From: a virus
DNA length: 64,000 bases
Direction: 5' to 3' (one strand)
Virus record (IMG/VR): IMGVR_UViG_3300007504_000003
Location: 62,001 to 126,000 of that record
Part shown: positions 1 to 10,600 of the stretch, piece by piece
How the letters are laid out: the number at the start of each line of letters is the position of its first letter
Numbering within the stretch: the first letter of the stretch is position 1
Notes under the pieces: generated by a model
The model's database searches: none
The model's input: the letters and a program-made list of their open reading frames with translations, nothing else
What the model was told of the DNA's origin: nothing
Made by a program: the position numbers and the translations under genes

Positions 1-7
1 GAGCCGG

Positions 8-634
8 ATGATCAGGGTGATTAAGTTCGCTCTTCGTTACGGGCACCGTCTCACTGAGGACACTCGGGCGGCGATCCTCAACAACGCGGAGAAGATCAAG
101 AACATCCCGGGCGGGCATCTCATCAACCTCCTGACGGGGATCATCCTCCGTGAGGCGACCTGGAAAGAAGCCCTTCAGTGGATGCAGGATCTGAACCTCC
201 TGGCACCGATCAGGGAGATGGTGCTGTCGGACGAGCAGCTCAAGACCTCTCTCATCAACCACATCCGGGGTTACCGGTTGGAGATGCTGTTCAGCTTGAT
301 GGATCTGGGATTGCCGGTGGGCTACCGCGTGCGTTTCCTCCCTCGGGCGGATCAGAGTCATCTACGCGACTCTATCGGTCACTGGCCGGCTGAGGAAGCG
401 TGGGGGTTCGTGGAAGCCTTGCGGAACCCTGGCGTCATCATCCAGGACAAGAAGTTTTTCCCTGAACTGGCTCGGGAGCATGGGTTCCTCGGCCCTCAAA
501 TCGCGGGGTTCAACCGCGAGGTGTACCTGCCCATAGCTCGGAGGATCCTGATGGGGGATCCCCACATTCGGTTGAGCCCGGCCCGCTTTCGACGAGAGAT
601 CGCTGACCGAGTCAGGGCACGTCTTCGGCGGTAG
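8..634 (+). CDS. Hypothetical protein, start may lie outside the window
   Basis: I do not recognise a function. The frame is open to the left edge, so the first in-frame ATG (208 residues) is only the shortest possible start; no ribosome site is visible. The first 30 residues (IKFALRYGHRLTEDTRAAIL) resemble the N-terminal module shared by several other genes here, especially the minus-strand gene at 57803-58210, which has DSLPIGDETRRAIL. The protein is rich in Arg and Leu, has no signal peptide and ends in a basic tail. It lies 23 bases before the metallopeptidase gene and is probably in the same operon. Confidence 0.7.
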   Translation: MIRVIKFALRYGHRLTEDTRAAILNNAEKIKNIPGGHLINLLTGIILREATWKEALQWMQDLNLLAPIREMVLSDEQLKTSLINHIRGYRLEMLFSLMDLGLPVGYRVRFLPRADQSHLRDSIGHWPAEEAWGFVEALRNPGVIIQDKKFFPELAREHGFLGPQIAGFNREVYLPIARRILMGDPHIRLSPARFRREIADRVRARLRR

Positions 635-657
635 GTTCTCTATCTCAGTGGGGTGAT

Positions 658-1782
658 ATGAAGGATTACCCGCCCTCTCGTCTTGTAGCCTCTCGTTGGT
701 TGGTTGCATCCAAGTCGAAGTACCGATCCGTTTTGCGGCGGGGTCGCTCTCGCGTGGAAGCCGCCTACCGGCAGGATGATTGGACTGCGGCTGCGGCTGC
801 CTATGAGCAGGCGGCTTCGGCTCTCCGTCCCCTCGGGGGACTTCTGGATGGGGTTACCGTCGAGCGGCAGAGTGAGCGGAGGAAGCTGAAGAACGTCCGC
901 CGGAACCTGTCTCTGATCAAGCGGTATACGGCTCCTGGCTTCCTCCGAGATACCGAGTATCAGACCGCCTATTGGGCTTGGAGTAGCTGGGAGACGCTAG
1001 AAGATGCCGTGAAGGCTGTTCTGAGAGTCTGGGAGCGAGTGACCGGGTACCAGAGCTTGACTCGCTCCTTCCAGCACGGCCCTTTCACGGTTGAGAATCA
1101 CTACGGCTACCGTGAGGAGGAATTGGCGGCACCCTTATCGCTCCTCTCAGGAGCGATGGATCAGATCCGCTCCCGGGGGTTTGAGGAGGTCTTGTACGGG
1201 GTCGTTCAAATAGTGAGCCCGAAGAGCGGGGGGTTCTGTGGGAGGTACTTCAAGAATGGGGACTTCCTTCAGATCAACGCGGATTGCCAGTACCGCTTAG
1301 GGGCTGTTCATACGGTGGTCCACGAGCTAGGTCACCGGTTCTGGTTCCAGAAGATGACGTCCGCACAGCAGAAGGCATATGACGACGCCTATTCGGGTAC
1401 AGCAGGCGTTGTGTTCTCTCTGGGGGACCGGGAGGACATGTGGCAGGCGTTCAAGGAAGCCGGGTACACCCTCCGAGGTGCTCATCGGCGGTTGAGGAAC
1501 CCCGCCTTGCGGGAGCATCTCTCGGATTATGTCCGGGAGAGGAGGAAGGGGTTGTTGATCGTCCCGGACCCGCGGACGGGGTTCATGGAGGCCCATGCTC
1601 AGAGAGCTTTCGTGGTCCCTTCTGTGAGAAACTTCTTCCTGGGCCGCCCCGTCTCCGTGAGTGATTACGCTGAAACAGGCGGGGTGACGGAGGATTTCGC
1701 TGAGGTCTTCGCGTTCTTCTGCACCGGGAAGAGGGTTGACGCAAGGGCTCTGGAACGCTTCCGGGACGCGACCGGCCGCTAG
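658..1782 (+). CDS. Zinc metallopeptidase-domain protein with N-terminal RLVASRWL motif
   Basis: A 374-residue protein with a zincin active site, HELGH at residues 222-226, and a likely third metal ligand in the downstream TEDFAEVF segment near residue 350. This is the arrangement of gluzincin-like peptidases (H-E-x-x-H then E). The substrate is unknown. Residues 8-15 read RLVASRWL, the short motif that recurs in the next genes. The stretch before the active site (FTVENHYGY..) is related to FTVHNTIHAEG in the next gene, so the two peptidase domains are paralogous. The ATG follows GGGGTGAT at 5-base spacing. There is no signal peptide. I infer that it acts in the virion or in the newly infected cell. 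Confidence 0.8.
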   Translation: MKDYPPSRLVASRWLVASKSKYRSVLRRGRSRVEAAYRQDDWTAAAAAYEQAASALRPLGGLLDGVTVERQSERRKLKNVRRNLSLIKRYTAPGFLRDTEYQTAYWAWSSWETLEDAVKAVLRVWERVTGYQSLTRSFQHGPFTVENHYGYREEELAAPLSLLSGAMDQIRSRGFEEVLYGVVQIVSPKSGGFCGRYFKNGDFLQINADCQYRLGAVHTVVHELGHRFWFQKMTSAQQKAYDDAYSGTAGVVFSLGDREDMWQAFKEAGYTLRGAHRRLRNPALREHLSDYVRERRKGLLIVPDPRTGFMEAHAQRAFVVPSVRNFFLGRPVSVSDYAETGGVTEDFAEVFAFFCTGKRVDARALERFRDATGR

Positions 1783-1805
1783 TTCCTCTATGTGGGGAGG
1801 CTAGC

Positions 1806-3305
1806 ATGGAAACCCTCGCCCACGCTGAAGCCTCTGACGGCTCGCTCCCTATCATGGAGCCCCTCCACAATGTGCGGGAGGTGGCTAAGCAACTCATCCT
1901 GTTGGAAGACCACCTCTTTCATCCTGAGCGGCACTGCGAGGATTGCATCACCAAGCATCTCCTGACCGCTGAGGCGTTCGCAGAGGAGGCCCGTTCTCTC
2001 GACGTGGCGGGAGAGTTTTCCGAGCTGCTGAACCCTCTCCCAGGGGTCTTGAGGCGGCTGTTCCGAATGTTTCAGGAGGAGAAGCCGGTGCAGGAAATCG
2101 CTCAAGCAGCTCGCAAGTTGAGGAAGCGATTGATGCCGGAGACCCTCAAGGTGCGGGTGGCCTCCCGTTGGTTGTCGGCGGAGCGAGGTCGTCAGGTTTC
2201 GGACCTGCCTAGGTTTTTGATGGTGGGTAACCGCATTCTGAACAACTTGAACGCTTTGAAGCGGGCTGAGGCTGAGGGCCGCCATGACCGGTCAGTAGTC
2301 TGGGCTCTCAACACGGATTGGTCTAGCATTGTCTCAGCGGGTCGGCGGTGGTCAGAGGAGGTGATTGAGACTCGGGCTACTCCCAGGGGTAAGGCGAAGA
2401 AAATTGAGCTGGCGGTTCGGGCTTTCCAGGTCAGCCGTACTCGCGACTCAACGAAGTGGCTCAAGAAGAACCGTCGCCACATTGAGTTGCTGATTGAAGC
2501 GGAGAGGTGGCCCCTTCGCTCTGAAGCTTCCGACGATTTGGCGAGGCAGTTCCAGCAGGGTTCGTTTACCGTTCACAACACCATCCACGCTGAAGGAAAC
2601 AAGCTTCAGGCTGTCCGGGATATGATCTCTGCTGCGTCGAGGGCCCTCCCCAGGACGGGGCTCGCAGGTGCTCAGAGCATGGCTTACGGCGATCTGTTGA
2701 TTGTGGGTCAGATTGGCCGGGCGTCCTGGGCTGCGTGGTACACCCCGTCGAAGGACAATATCGCGATTCGCCCCTTCATTCGGGGGATTTCTGCGGCTGA
2801 TGCTGCTCGGCATCTTGTCCATGAGATTGGACACCGGTATTGGCATAAAGTCATCGCCCGAGATCGGGATCTGGTCCGGGCGTGGCACGCTTACCACCGG
2901 AGGCTGGGGAGCCAGCCGGTAGACCCTGTGGCTTTTCCGGGGGTTGGGGAACAGCTCCCTCACCCGATCCACATGAAGATTCTTCCTCCAGGGAGAAAGC
3001 GTAGGAAGAGGGTGCTTATTCAACCCACGGTCAAGGCTCGGGGCTCTGAGTGGGTTGAGTTTGAGGAGGCTCCCGGGGTTCGCTATAGCGTGATTTCAGT
3101 TCAGCGGATTCTGGAGAACACTGGTCGGACAGGTCGTTTCCCCTCTCCGTATGCGGCCACGGATCCGCAGGAGCATTTCTGCGAGGCGTTTTCCTTCAAG
3201 GCGTTTGGAGAACTTTCCCCTGAAGGGGTGGAAGCGTTTGACAGGATCTTTTTGGGCCGCACGGCGGCGGATCGGGTAGCCGATCGCTGGAGTGAGCAAA
3301 GCTAG
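1806..3305 (+). CDS. Two-part protein: helical N-terminus, RVASRWL motif, zinc metallopeptidase domain
   Basis: A 499-residue protein. Residues 1-115 are helical and contain a Cys/His-rich patch (HPERHCEDCITKH). RVASRWL follows at 117-123, then a linker and a zincin domain with HEIGH at 339-343. A possible third ligand lies in QEHFCEAFSF near residue 453. Close to the C-terminus, DRVADRW is a weaker second copy of the motif. The domain is a paralogue of the preceding gene's domain (both have xGHRxW). The ATG is preceded by GGGGAGG. It sits in the same direction as its neighbours with a 23-base gap. The protease substrate is unknown. Confidence 0.8.
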   Translation: METLAHAEASDGSLPIMEPLHNVREVAKQLILLEDHLFHPERHCEDCITKHLLTAEAFAEEARSLDVAGEFSELLNPLPGVLRRLFRMFQEEKPVQEIAQAARKLRKRLMPETLKVRVASRWLSAERGRQVSDLPRFLMVGNRILNNLNALKRAEAEGRHDRSVVWALNTDWSSIVSAGRRWSEEVIETRATPRGKAKKIELAVRAFQVSRTRDSTKWLKKNRRHIELLIEAERWPLRSEASDDLARQFQQGSFTVHNTIHAEGNKLQAVRDMISAASRALPRTGLAGAQSMAYGDLLIVGQIGRASWAAWYTPSKDNIAIRPFIRGISAADAARHLVHEIGHRYWHKVIARDRDLVRAWHAYHRRLGSQPVDPVAFPGVGEQLPHPIHMKILPPGRKRRKRVLIQPTVKARGSEWVEFEEAPGVRYSVISVQRILENTGRTGRFPSPYAATDPQEHFCEAFSFKAFGELSPEGVEAFDRIFLGRTAADRVADRWSEQS

Positions 3306-3356
3306 CTGGTATCCCTTCTATGGACTCCGGGGGTCGAGTCCTCTCGGAGTTGTAGG

Positions 3357-4019
3357 ATGCCCAAGGTCAAAGACCCGCTTGTCCGTCAGGCGGCGGATCG
3401 TCTTCGGGAAAGCACAAAGAAGGTGATCCGGGCTTTCGTGGAGCAAAAGCCTGGAGATAGTCGTGCTCTGAGGTCAGATGGACGGTCGTTGTGGAAGCGA
3501 TCTTTTGGGGAGAGCAAGTTCGCAGTCTGGAGAGCGGGTCGAATCCTCATCCTGAACGACGAGTCCTCTAAATTTGACGACCGGGTGATCCGGTACATCA
3601 TCCGGCTTGCAGGAAAGCCAACCGTAGCTTTCGAGTACGACCGCGGGGGTGCCCACCCCAATATGAAGCTGACGTTTGAGATAGTTTGGGATGACGTAAT
3701 CGGCCGAGAGGAGTACAAGGCTCGTCTCGGTGCCGTCATGACCGATGGGGGTGAGCGAGGGCTCGTGGGTTGGGTGGACTACTCCAAATATCAGGGGGAG
3801 TACACGATCGACCACGTTCATGTGGTGCCTGAGTATCGCCGTAGCGGGGTCGCCACTGCCTTGTATAAGGAGCTGTTCCGTCGGGAAGGGATCACTGTCC
3901 GGGACCTGGGCCCGAGCGCGAGGACCGACCTGGGGCAGAAGTTTCGGGAGAATGCCCGGCTCGCAGCAGCACGCCGGGTCGCTGCCCGTTACCTAGGGGG
4001 CAGTCGTGAGTCGGGATAA
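3357..4019 (+). CDS. GNAT-family N-acetyltransferase-like protein ending in RVAARYL
   Basis: A 220-residue protein with a GNAT core in its C-terminal half: a beta strand (DHVHVVPEYRRSGVATALYKEL) whose R-R-S-G-V-A segment is the acetyl-CoA pyrophosphate-binding motif A (Q/RxxGxG/A). Such enzymes move an acetyl group from acetyl-CoA to an amine; the acceptor is unknown. RVAARYL is at 207-213, seven residues before the end. The next gene starts inside this one (14-base overlap), so the two are translationally coupled. The start ATG follows a GGAG-containing leader. Confidence 0.8.
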   Translation: MPKVKDPLVRQAADRLRESTKKVIRAFVEQKPGDSRALRSDGRSLWKRSFGESKFAVWRAGRILILNDESSKFDDRVIRYIIRLAGKPTVAFEYDRGGAHPNMKLTFEIVWDDVIGREEYKARLGAVMTDGGERGLVGWVDYSKYQGEYTIDHVHVVPEYRRSGVATALYKELFRREGITVRDLGPSARTDLGQKFRENARLAAARRVAARYLGGSRESG

Positions 4020-6717
4020 AGCGGCCATTCCTTCCGTTGAGAAGGTGGTGCGTTGTTATCGTGAGACTCAGGCGAAGACGTTCAAGATTGAGGTGGGTGA
4101 CCCGATCTGGTACGGGAAGTACAAGAATAAGAAGGGGATCGTCAAGGGCTTCAAGGGGAACGACAAGGGAGATACGATCGTTGTGATCGAGCCTGACCCG
4201 AAGGGGCGGAAGCAGAACAAGGAGCTGAAGCTCTTCAAGATTCGGCCTCGGAAGGCCCATGTCTCCCCTGAGGTTTACGTTGAGGGGGACCCCGAGGATT
4301 ACCTCCGGTTCTTCCTCCGTGATGGGAGGATGGGAGAGAATTTGGCCCGGGTCTGGATTGTCCAGATGGATCCGGAGGGCTACTGGTACCTGGATAGCGC
4401 GAAGGCGTATATCCGGGGTCAGGGCTTCGGGGTTGAAGCCTACATGGCCGCGATCAAGTATGCGACGGAGCATGGGGCCGGGCTCGTCTCGGACGATGAG
4501 GCGTCAGCCGCCGCGAAGCGGGCTCGGCAGGATCTCCGGAAGCGAGGGGTTCAGTTTACTCCGGGCTACGTTTTCAAGACGCACCGGTCCTCCCATATGT
4601 TCGGGACCGCTCTTCCGGTGGACGCCTGGGATGTTCGGTCGGCGGTTCTGATGAAGTCTCGGCGTGGTCCTGCGTACCCGATCCGCCAAGCTGGCTCCGC
4701 CCCGGCTTGGGGTGCCGACAGTGTGGACGCTTTCCAGTACCTCATTCGGGGGGAGTACGACGAGGGGTTGGAGTGGGTCGAGAAGTGGGGTCTGAAGTCC
4801 TCTCAGTGGGAGGAAATCGAGGGTGGGGATGGACCCCAGGTGGCTTTGGTGAATGACGCCTTCAACGACCTGGATGACTTCATCAGTCGTCACAACGACA
4901 GGCTCCACTACCGTCACAAGGACCAGGAAGCTCGGGATTGGGCTCCGCTTGGGCGACATTTCAAGGAAGCAGGTTCGGGTCTACCTGTGGGCTGGACTCT
5001 TCGCCACAAGTGGTATGGCCGGACGCTCATGGTGGAAATCTGGGATGACCAGAAGGATGAGCAGGTTGTCCTGATGGCGACCCGAGAGTCTGTTTCTTCC
5101 ATGTCGTCAGGATGCCAGGAGGATATCCGTGCTCTCGCGGCTCAGACAGGAGCCTCGGAGGCTGACGTGCTCGTTGTACGGTCGGCCCATGCCGGGGACC
5201 ACCAGGGTCGGGGGTTTGGCCGGATGGTGTATGAGCGGGCTCTGGGAGAGGCTGCGGCAGCTAATTTGATCCTGGTCCCTGATGACTGCGAGGAAGCCCG
5301 GCGGACGAGCCCCTCAGCGGCTCGGGTCTGGGATTCTCTTCGTCGCAGGTATCCGAATGACGGGGACGCTTTCTGGGGCCGGAAGGCCAGTGAGGACGTG
5401 ATGGGTCGCACAGCGTCGTATGGGGAGCAGTTGTTTATGTTGCGGCCTGGGCAGGCGTGGTCACCCAGGTTGATGAACAACGTCACCGTGTCCACCTCCC
5501 GGTCGGATATGAACAAGCCCCGCGGCGGGTTCTGGACGTCCACGTATGCGGGGGGTCGGTCGGACTGGCTGGACTGGTGTGATCGAGAGGGCTTCCGTGG
5601 CGGCAACCAGGGGGTTCTATTTGTCCCTGGGGGCAGCGTCTTCCATATCCGCGATCTGAAGAGCTATCTCCAGCTCGCTGCGGCTCATGGTCGGGTTCAT
5701 CGCGACGCCATGTTCGGGGACACGGAGAACCTGATCGATTGGAATTCTGTCGCTCTCTACTACGACGGGGTTCACTTCACTCGGGAAGCCCTACGGGACC
5801 GTGCCTTATCCGAGTACCTCTATGGGATAGATGCGGAGTCAACGATCTGGTTCAACCCTCGGGTTCTCCAGTACAAGGGGCTCGTAGATATCCAGTCGCG
5901 GTGTCGGGTGAGAGCCGCCCGGGTTGCTCAGCGGTGGCTGGAGGGGGCTCGTCCAATTCCCTTGAACCCGGCGATGGTGGATAAGGTCGTTGCTCGGGTG
6001 GTGCGGAAGATCATTTCGGGGCTCTCCGTGTTCCGGCGAGATCGAGACGATTCTCTCTATTACGTCCGGGGCTTTGACCCGAGGAAGTGGGGCGGTGAGG
6101 TCGCGGTCTACGAGACGACCGATGTTCGGGGTCAGCGGATTAATGTCCCTGTCCGATTGAAGACAGAGCAAGAGCTATCGAATCACGTTCGGCGGTACAT
6201 CGTCGGTGGAGCGGTCAGCGCCCGGTATTCCCACGGGGAAAAGTTTGGTCGTAAGTGGCAGATGGTGATCAAGCTGAATTCAGCGAGGACTCCGAATGAG
6301 ATTATGGGGGACTTGAATCGGGTTACCCAGGAGGTCCGCTCCGTGGTCATCCACGAGGCGACTCATTTGCGAGACCTCCTCCGTCTTCAGTCCCCGGAAG
6401 ATCGGGAGACGAGTCAGCGTGACCCCGACGCCTATTACAACCTCCCCCATGAAGTTCGGGCGTTCATGCAGCAGGTCGTCGCGGAGGTGCGGGAGGGTTT
6501 GGAGGACGCCGCCAAGTCAGGGGCTCGCTGGTACTGGCGAGCCCGGAAGATCGACAAGAGGGTCTCCAGCGGCTTTGTTATGCGGGCCTTGGAGCAGGCT
6601 CCGACATGGAACCGGGTGAGGCCGTTCATGACTGAGGAAAACCGCCGGCTGATCCTCAAGGCGGTCGCGACGTCTCTGACGGATTGGGATCCTTTCTCCA
6701 TCGGGGTCCAGGTATGA
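4006..6717 (+). CDS. Multi-domain protein: two GNAT domains, unknown domain, RVAQRWL motif, zincin domain
   Basis: A 903-residue protein that looks like several proteins joined. A first GNAT-like acetyl-CoA loop is at 137-142 (RGQGFG) and a second at 400-405 (QGRGFG). Residues about 470-635 form a domain with GGFWTS and SDWLDWC motifs that I cannot name; an ADP-ribosyltransferase-like fold is only a guess. RVAQRWL follows at 639-645, then a zincin domain with HEATH at 783-787. The start is a GTG overlapping the previous gene, and its stop overlaps the next gene's ATG (ATGA). The domain mix suggests a cargo of enzymes or a polyprotein rather than one catalytic pathway. Confidence 0.75.
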   Translation: MSRDKAAIPSVEKVVRCYRETQAKTFKIEVGDPIWYGKYKNKKGIVKGFKGNDKGDTIVVIEPDPKGRKQNKELKLFKIRPRKAHVSPEVYVEGDPEDYLRFFLRDGRMGENLARVWIVQMDPEGYWYLDSAKAYIRGQGFGVEAYMAAIKYATEHGAGLVSDDEASAAAKRARQDLRKRGVQFTPGYVFKTHRSSHMFGTALPVDAWDVRSAVLMKSRRGPAYPIRQAGSAPAWGADSVDAFQYLIRGEYDEGLEWVEKWGLKSSQWEEIEGGDGPQVALVNDAFNDLDDFISRHNDRLHYRHKDQEARDWAPLGRHFKEAGSGLPVGWTLRHKWYGRTLMVEIWDDQKDEQVVLMATRESVSSMSSGCQEDIRALAAQTGASEADVLVVRSAHAGDHQGRGFGRMVYERALGEAAAANLILVPDDCEEARRTSPSAARVWDSLRRRYPNDGDAFWGRKASEDVMGRTASYGEQLFMLRPGQAWSPRLMNNVTVSTSRSDMNKPRGGFWTSTYAGGRSDWLDWCDREGFRGGNQGVLFVPGGSVFHIRDLKSYLQLAAAHGRVHRDAMFGDTENLIDWNSVALYYDGVHFTREALRDRALSEYLYGIDAESTIWFNPRVLQYKGLVDIQSRCRVRAARVAQRWLEGARPIPLNPAMVDKVVARVVRKIISGLSVFRRDRDDSLYYVRGFDPRKWGGEVAVYETTDVRGQRINVPVRLKTEQELSNHVRRYIVGGAVSARYSHGEKFGRKWQMVIKLNSARTPNEIMGDLNRVTQEVRSVVIHEATHLRDLLRLQSPEDRETSQRDPDAYYNLPHEVRAFMQQVVAEVREGLEDAAKSGARWYWRARKIDKRVSSGFVMRALEQAPTWNRVRPFMTEENRRLILKAVATSLTDWDPFSIGVQV

Positions 6718-7664
6718 GCAGTATCACCGCTGGTACCTGGGGCTACGAGCCCTGGGCGGGCGACGCTCAGGAGGACAACCTGAGCGCGGTCCTGAAGACC
6801 TTGAAGAAGGGGCCGGCATACAAGAAGCTGCGGGATCTCCGGCCAAAGGCGAAGGATCTGAAGGACGAGTCCCCGGTTCGCCAGATCCTCCTCCCCTGGG
6901 ATTGGGTGGGTGAGGTGTACCTCGTCTCAGACGCCCTCCAGGGTGTCCCTGAGAGCCTTGTGAAGCACGCCCTGGAGTTCGTAGAGGGGATCGAGGAACA
7001 CCCCGCCTACGAGGAATTCCTGGCTTCTTGGAAGGAGCCTGAGGAGTTCCCAGCTATGCGTGAGCGGGTGGAGGCGGACCTCCGTCAGGCGTTGGATTTC
7101 AGCCGTGATGGGAGGGTCAGGCTGACTATCCCTCCTATGGGTCGGCTGGCGAAATACCGGCAACCACCGCTAGGCCCCCGCCAGGATCTTGTGGACAAGA
7201 TTCGTTACCGAGTGCGGTCCAACAGTGATGGGATTGTCATCGCTCTCTATTCTGGGAGGCGTTCAGCGGGAGCGATGGTCGCGCACTGGAAGAGGTTCCC
7301 CGGGGACCTTTGCGTCTCGGATATCGGGATGCTCTCGATCACGGTGACTCCCACGCCCCAGCGGATCTTGCAGGTGTATACGTCAGGCTTGGAAGAGGGG
7401 TTCCGAGGGCTGGGATATGGTCGGGCGATGTATCAAGCGTTGATGGCGGAGGGCTGGAAGCAGGAGGGCCGCCCGTTTTTCCTGACGCCGATGTGGTGTA
7501 GCTATGGATCAGGCACGTCGGCTATGGCGATGCGAGTCTGGGATTCGCTGGCTCGACAGTATCCTTCCAGCGGCAAGGTGATTGCGGTGACGGGTCCCGT
7601 GAAGCCGGGTGTCCGGACTTCTGCGGGCGTCGTAGCGAATCGCTGGTTGGGGCTTCATGAGTGA
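6714..7664 (+). CDS. GNAT acetyltransferase-like protein with DUF4259-like N-terminus, ends in VVANRWL
   Basis: The start chosen is the ATG overlapping the upstream stop; an in-frame ATG ten codons earlier exists but lacks this coupling. The protein has 316 residues. The N-terminus (AGTWGYEPWAGDAQEDN) resembles the GTWG..F..D.A pattern of DUF4259. The C-terminal half is GNAT-like, with EEGFRGLGYGRAMYQAL as motif A. VVANRWL lies at 306-312, four residues before the end, as in the 3357-4019 gene. The next gene again begins inside this one (8-base overlap). Its acyl acceptor is unknown. Confidence 0.78.
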   Translation: MSSITAGTWGYEPWAGDAQEDNLSAVLKTLKKGPAYKKLRDLRPKAKDLKDESPVRQILLPWDWVGEVYLVSDALQGVPESLVKHALEFVEGIEEHPAYEEFLASWKEPEEFPAMRERVEADLRQALDFSRDGRVRLTIPPMGRLAKYRQPPLGPRQDLVDKIRYRVRSNSDGIVIALYSGRRSAGAMVAHWKRFPGDLCVSDIGMLSITVTPTPQRILQVYTSGLEEGFRGLGYGRAMYQALMAEGWKQEGRPFFLTPMWCSYGSGTSAMAMRVWDSLARQYPSSGKVIAVTGPVKPGVRTSAGVVANRWLGLHE

Positions 7665-10600
7665 GACCTGTCGGTCTGCGGGTGGCAGCAAGGTGCTCTT
7701 CTACATAGGGCATCGGCCTGCTCGACCTGTCCCGAAGCGGACCTCCTGGGTAGACCGGGGACAAGAGGGGCCTGATTGGGTCCGACCCTGGTTGGATTCC
7801 CCGGTTCAGGCTGGCGTCTTTCTTACGACCAACCCGTTTAATGTAGCGACAGAGCACGGCATCATGGGCCACGTCTATGCCTATCAGGTCCCTCGGTGGG
7901 TCCTGAAGGAAGCCGGTGGTCTCCAGCGGTATGACCACGCGACCGAGGTGCTGATTCCGGAGCCCTTGTGGGAGCACGTCAAGTTTCTGGGGAAGTCTCT
8001 GGACAAGGGGGCTTTCAGGCAGCGGGTTTTAGAAGGCCAGAATGAGCGAGCCTTCGCGCCTCATAATCTGGCTGTAGGGCTCGGTGAGGCAAGAGAGGTT
8101 TACATGAGGCCGAAACCCCAGAGGGTTGCTTTCCGGTACCTTCAGTCTTCTGATATCGCGGAGCGGGTCGCCGCTCGTTACCAGAAGAAGAAGGAAGTTC
8201 CGAAGGCGAAGGGCGAGGGGACCACCACGGTGTACGAGTACAGCGAGGGTCAGGTTCAGCACCGGAATCGGGAGAAGGCGAAGCGGATTGAGAAGCTCCG
8301 CACGGGAATCGGGAAGCTGCGAGCCAAGGTCAAGGGAGACCTCACCTCGTCAGACGATAAGACCCGTTTGACAGCCCTGGCTGTGGCTTTGATGGACGAG
8401 ACCTATGAGCGGGTTGGGAATGACCAATCGGCTAAGGAGGGCCATTTCGGGGTCACTGGCTGGCAAGCCAAGCATGTGAAGTTCAGCGGGGGGAAGGCGA
8501 CCATTTCCTACGTTGGAAAATCCGGTGTCCGTCAGAAGAAAGAGGTCACCACTGCGAAGGTGGTCTCGGCACTCAAGCGGGCGATGAAAGGCAAGTCCGG
8601 GACCACGCAGGTGCTCTGCGAGGGGGATGACTGTCGGGTTCTGGCTCAGGACGTCAACGGCTACTTGAAGCCTTTCAACATCACGGCGAAGGATATCCGT
8701 GGGCTCCACGCCAATGAGGAAGTCAAGACCCGACTGAAGGAAGTCCGCAGGAAGGGCGGCAAGCTCCCGACCGATCCGAAGAAGAAGGCTGAGAAGCTCA
8801 AGGCGGAGTTCAAGGAAGCCTTGGAAGCCGCCGCTTCGGCTGTCGGTCACCAGCCCGGCACCCTCAAGAGTCAGTACCTCGTACCTGGAGTAGAGCAGAC
8901 CTTCCTGAAGGATGGCTCTGTTTCCGTGAAGCACGCCTCCAGCCGGGTCGCGATTATCAATCTCAACCACGCCACGGATGGGGAGAAGGGAGACCACTCC
9001 CTACGTGGAGTGGCTGGGTTGATCTCCAGTCTCACCTACTATGAGCGGGCTCTGGTTCAGGATATGCTGGTTCACGATCAGCCAATCCGGAAGGGGAAGG
9101 AGGGGTATTCTCTTCGCGGCCACCCCGTCATGTCTGATGCTGTAGGTGAGCTGGTCGCCGCGGGCTATCTGGAGGGGGAGGGGGAGGTCCGGCTCTCGGG
9201 GTTGTTCCTGGCGAAAAAGAAGCTCTACAAGAAAGAAGCTTCCCTGGACCGGGCGGCGGAGGCTTTTCTGTCTTCTGCCCCGGAGAAGTGGGGTCGGGCA
9301 GATCTCCTGGCTTTCACTCGGGTCGATCCCTGGTTCCAGGCGATGACTCTCCCCTCACGAGTCGCAGCGGCGGGTGAGTTGTTTGGTCGGGTTCTCCGAG
9401 CGGGTGTCATGGATCGCTCACATCCCCAGGCGGTAGCCTGGGTGGAGTCGTTTTTTCAGCGGCATCCAGCTCTGCGTCGCTACCAGGGGATTCCGGTTCT
9501 CCACGTCTCCTCGCCGGGGTCGGGTTCGCATCCCGAGGCTCGTCAGACCTATCGGGGGATTGAGCTGTATCCGAAGTTCTGGGGTCACTCCACGGAAATC
9601 CAGGACTTCATCTTCGCGCATGAGATCGGTCACGCGGTTCGATCGGAGTGGGGCTTGGCTTTTGGCGTGGCTGCTGCTGCTCTTGGGATTGACCCGTGGG
9701 ATACACCGAATCTCCCCTTCGGTCAGTTCAATCAGGACGAGGCCTTCGCGGATTCCTTCGCCAGTTATTTCACGGATGGGGATGTAGGTCGGAGGTATCC
9801 GGCGTGGAGTCGGCTCGTAGAGGAGGGGCTCCGGATTCGGGTAGGGAAGAAATCCCCCGCGGACAAAGAGGATGCCGAGGTAGAGCGGCTGGTGAGGCCC
9901 TCGCCTAAGAAGAAGCCGCCGCGGAAGGACAAGAGACGAGAGCAAATTCGTGAGGAGGATCGGGACACGGACGGAGACCGGGACACCAAGCGAGACAAGG
10001 ATATGAGCCTCAACTACAAGGATAGCGTCAGCCGGGTGGCGGCTCGTTATCTGGAGGCCCTCCGCGTCAAGACGGTTCGGGTCTTGAATACGGATACCGG
10101 GAAGATGGAGAACATCTCTCCGGAGCGGTTCCAGAGGAACCCGGGGAAGTACAAGCTGTGGCGGGACATGTCCCCCGAGGAAAAGGACAAGAATAGGCTC
10201 CGTAAGAAGCCTCCGGTTGAGGAGACTCCCCAGGAGGAAGAGGCGGAAGAAGCTCCTCAGGAAGAGGAGGGAGGAGAGGAGGGGGAAGAGGAGGAAGAAG
10301 AGGCCCCCCAGGAAGAAGAGGCCCCCCAGGAGGAAGAGGTTTCCCAGGAGGAAGAGGTTTCCCAGGAAGAAGAATCTACGAGTGACCCGGACACGGAGGA
10401 CTACGAGGATGTGTCTTCCCTGCTGGAGGAGATCCCGGAGTCTCTGACTCCGGAGCAGAAGGCAATTCGCCGGAGCGAGTTGGTTGAGGCTGCCTTGTCC
10501 GTGATGACGAACAAGTTGGCGGCTGCTGAGAAGGAAGTGGCTGAACTGGAGGAGTCCCTGGATTCCCTTTTGGCTGACCCTGCCACGACCAGTAAGCAAA

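Noticed and set aside
9418-10599. A 393-residue minus-strand frame opposite the topoisomerase-zincin gene
   Set aside because: It is the antisense of the zincin domain and the Glu-rich repeat, which gives long Leu/Phe runs. The plus-strand protein is coherent throughout.
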